From Muribaculaceae bacterium (lineage in GTDB: Bacteria; Bacteroidota; Bacteroidia; Bacteroidales; Muribaculaceae), in NCBI GenBank assembly GCA_016290325.1, contig JAEETL010000004.1, positions 52,569 through 116,568 on the forward strand: a stretch of 64,000 nt of DNA, given 5' to 3'. Both the position numbers and the translations under genes were made by a program. Below are positions 62,251 through 64,000 of this stretch, one piece after another. Numbering within the stretch: position 1 is the first letter of the stretch; every line of letters starts with the position of its first letter. The notes beneath the pieces are model-generated. The model saw nothing but the letters and a program-made list of their open reading frames with translations. It was not told where the DNA came from and searched no databases.

Positions 62251-63843
62251 ATGAAACAGTACAAGAATATATTCAGCACATTGCTGCTGTGTTGCTTTAT
62301 GGTCGCTTCGTCGGCATGCAGCGAGGATGATTTCGGCCCCGATCCTTCTAAGGACTGGGACGGCACAACCGCATTCTTCAATTCGGTGGACGAGGCTGGT
62401 TTCCAGACCTACTACAACCCGGCTATTGGCCGTTGTGGTGACCCGATGCCTTTCTATGATGCCAAGGCAGGCCACTTCAAGGTGTTGTACCTGCAGGAGT
62501 TTGACAACAATGCCGCATTCAACTATCACCCCTTCTGGGGCGTGTCCACCGTTGATGGCGCTACCTATCAGTCACTGGGCGAGGTATTGCCCACTGGCAC
62601 ATCTCCCGACGAGCAGGATGCTGCCCTGGGTACAGGCTGCTGTATCTATAATGATAGGGATGGATTATACTATATCTATTACACGGGACATGACCGTTTT
62701 GGCCGCGAGGCCGTAATGAGGGCTACCTCAGCCGATTTCAAGGACTGGTCAAAGGACGCCGTGTGGATGTTGAAGGGTTCGGCCTATGGCTACTCGGATA
62801 ACGACTTCCGCGACCCGCAGATCTTTGTTGCCGACGATGGTCTTTACCACATGGTCATCTCCAGCAACCTGAAGTTCGCCGAGTTCAAGTCCAGCGACTT
62901 GAAGGCGTGGGAACACGTCGGCAACTTCCCCATGATTTGGGACCGCATGTGTGAGTGCCCCGACATCTTCAAGATGGGCAACTACTGGTATCTGGTTTAC
63001 AGTGAGGGTTATCGTGCCTCATGGAGCCGCAAGGTGAAGTACATGATGGCGCCCACCTTCGAGGCTCTGAAGGCCTGCTTTAACGATCCCGGTGCCAACT
63101 GGCCCCGCGATGGTCATGAGGGCGTTCTCGACACCCGCGCTTTCTATGCTGGCAAGACTGCTAGCAACGGCCAGGACCGCTACATCTGGGGTTGGTGCCC
63201 CTACCGCACGGGCAACACCATCCACGACAAGAATGTCAACGTGGGTGCTGGTGGCGAGCCCAACTGGTCGGGTGCGCTGGTATGCCACAAGATCATCCAG
63301 CATGCCGACGGTACACTCACCCTGGGCGAGGTGCCTGCTATCGCAGCTAAGTTCAACAAGGAGCAGACCGTCAAGGTGATGGCCAGCAATGGTGCCCAAA
63401 TGAGCGGTGTCAATGGCAAACTCTCGGGTGATGACGCTTATGTGCTGTACAACCGCCTGGGAACCTGCAACCACATCTCATTCACCGTGACCACGTCCAA
63501 CAACTGGGACCGCTTCGGCATCTCGCTGGTTCGCGGTACCGACAGTGAACGTTATTACACGATGATGGTCAACCCCGAGGATGAGAACCACCGCAAGGTG
63601 AACTTTGAGCAGGAGGGTAGCGCCGGTAAGGGCTTTATCGAGGGTATCGATGGCTATTGGTTTGAGCGTCCCGCCGACAACGTTTACCACATTAACATCT
63701 ACACCGACAATTCGGTCATGGTGATGTACATCAACGATGTCTGCTGCTACACCAACCGCATCTATGGTATCCAGAAGAACTGCTGGAGTATCAACAATTA
63801 TGGTGGCAATATCACCATCTCTGACCTGAAAGTGTTCCAGTAA
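62251..63843 (+). CDS. GH32-like beta-fructosidase family lipoprotein
   Basis: A 530-residue protein with lipobox SSAC. A five-bladed propeller is indicated by three acidic motifs in family order: Asp64 in CGDPMPFYD, Asp188 in FRDPQIF and Glu235 in CECPDIF (the ECP motif of GH32). A C-terminal beta-sandwich follows from about residue 370. The canonical N-terminal WMNDPNG is replaced by YNPAIGRCGDPMP, so this is a divergent GH32 (possibly DUF4975 type). It may hydrolyse or simply bind fructan. It lies 7 nt after the DUF4960 gene. Confidence 0.8.
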   Translation: MKQYKNIFSTLLLCCFMVASSACSEDDFGPDPSKDWDGTTAFFNSVDEAGFQTYYNPAIGRCGDPMPFYDAKAGHFKVLYLQEFDNNAAFNYHPFWGVSTVDGATYQSLGEVLPTGTSPDEQDAALGTGCCIYNDRDGLYYIYYTGHDRFGREAVMRATSADFKDWSKDAVWMLKGSAYGYSDNDFRDPQIFVADDGLYHMVISSNLKFAEFKSSDLKAWEHVGNFPMIWDRMCECPDIFKMGNYWYLVYSEGYRASWSRKVKYMMAPTFEALKACFNDPGANWPRDGHEGVLDTRAFYAGKTASNGQDRYIWGWCPYRTGNTIHDKNVNVGAGGEPNWSGALVCHKIIQHADGTLTLGEVPAIAAKFNKEQTVKVMASNGAQMSGVNGKLSGDDAYVLYNRLGTCNHISFTVTTSNNWDRFGISLVRGTDSERYYTMMVNPEDENHRKVNFEQEGSAGKGFIEGIDGYWFERPADNVYHINIYTDNSVMVMYINDVCCYTNRIYGIQKNCWSINNYGGNITISDLKVFQ

Positions 63844-63862
63844 ACGCTAAACAGCCTTTACT

Positions 63863-64000
63863 ATGATGAACAGACTATTAACTATTCTGGCGGCAGTGCT
63901 CGTGGCCTTCTCGGCCACGGCACTGGCCCCCCAGATGTTGAGCGAAAACCACGCCATGCTGCGGGTTGACGCTACGGGCAAGTACCTGTTGCTGCCCGTG
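63863..64000 (+). CDS. GH32 levanase/inulinase, 3' partial
   Basis: Only the first 46 codons are in the window. A signal peptide (MMNRLLTILAAVLVAFSATA) is followed by LSENHAMLRVDATGKYLLLP, the usual opening of Bacteroidetes GH32 enzymes with an N-terminal accessory domain (DUF4980 type). It is 19 nt after the GH32-like gene and in the same orientation, so it belongs to the fructan operon. The catalytic part lies beyond the window. Confidence 0.7.
   Translation, partial: MMNRLLTILAAVLVAFSATALAPQMLSENHAMLRVDATGKYLLLPV

Overview
The window looks like a chromosomal segment of a gut Bacteroidales bacterium, with Muribaculaceae or Prevotellaceae the most plausible families; I cannot choose between them from sequence alone. 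The evidence is three SusC/SusD-type polysaccharide utilisation loci (PULs), many Bacteroidetes lipoprotein signals, promoters of the TAnnTTTG type (some with TTG/TTTG 19-20 nt upstream), few Shine-Dalgarno sites, and GC-rich coding sequence with AT-rich spacers. No rRNA, tRNA, CRISPR, transposase or integrase was seen.

Layout. 1-4516 (+): a crotonyl-CoA reduction operon, crt (cut by the window edge), hbd, bcd, etfB, etfA, with related TTAGGC-heptamer inverted repeats in three successive spacers. 4884-6197 (+): an AT-rich DUF4062/formylglycine-generating-enzyme-like fusion. 6531-7310 (+): a VanX-like dipeptidase lipoprotein. 7440-21088: PUL 1, for beta-glucan (laminarin or mixed-linkage glucan). 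It has a + strand GH3 converging on a - strand operon susC, susD, glycan-binding lipoprotein, GH16, GH5-GH3 fusion, with a divergent DUF6377-type membrane regulator at 21439-23091. 23285-24058 (+): a membrane protein of unknown function.

24197-38698 (+): the most unusual region, a tightly packed seven-gene operon. It encodes a SpoIIE phosphatase fused to an RsbW-like kinase, a STAS antagonist, an outer-membrane barrel, a 2414-residue NRPS (C-A-T-C-A-T-reductase), a PaaK-like acyl-activating ligase, a MATE exporter and an Sfp-type phosphopantetheinyl transferase. This is a self-contained pathway predicted to make and export an N-acylated dipeptide aldehyde or a derivative such as an alcohol or pyrazinone, with a partner-switching signalling module in the same transcript.

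38823-42429: an Fe-S aldo/keto reductase with a Tat-like signal, a DUF805 protein, a small lipoprotein and a decayed C10 peptidase-dockerin gene, separated by strong hairpins. 42430-49352 (-): PUL 2, susC, susD, GH18 and DUF1735-LamG, resembling the N-glycan endoglycosidase locus of Bacteroides thetaiotaomicron (BT3983-BT3987). Its divergent neighbour, an AraC-type regulator, carries an in-frame amber codon, and the lipoprotein gene after that is frameshifted and truncated. 51260-53064: an SDR oxidoreductase and a lactonase-type beta-propeller. 53322-64000 (+): PUL 3, for fructan (levan or inulin). It starts with a BT1754-like hybrid sensor regulator that has no visible HATPase domain, then susC, susD, a DUF4960 glycan-binding lipoprotein, a GH32-like protein and the start of a second GH32 enzyme cut by the window end. 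Two of the three PUL-adjacent regulators therefore look damaged or altered.
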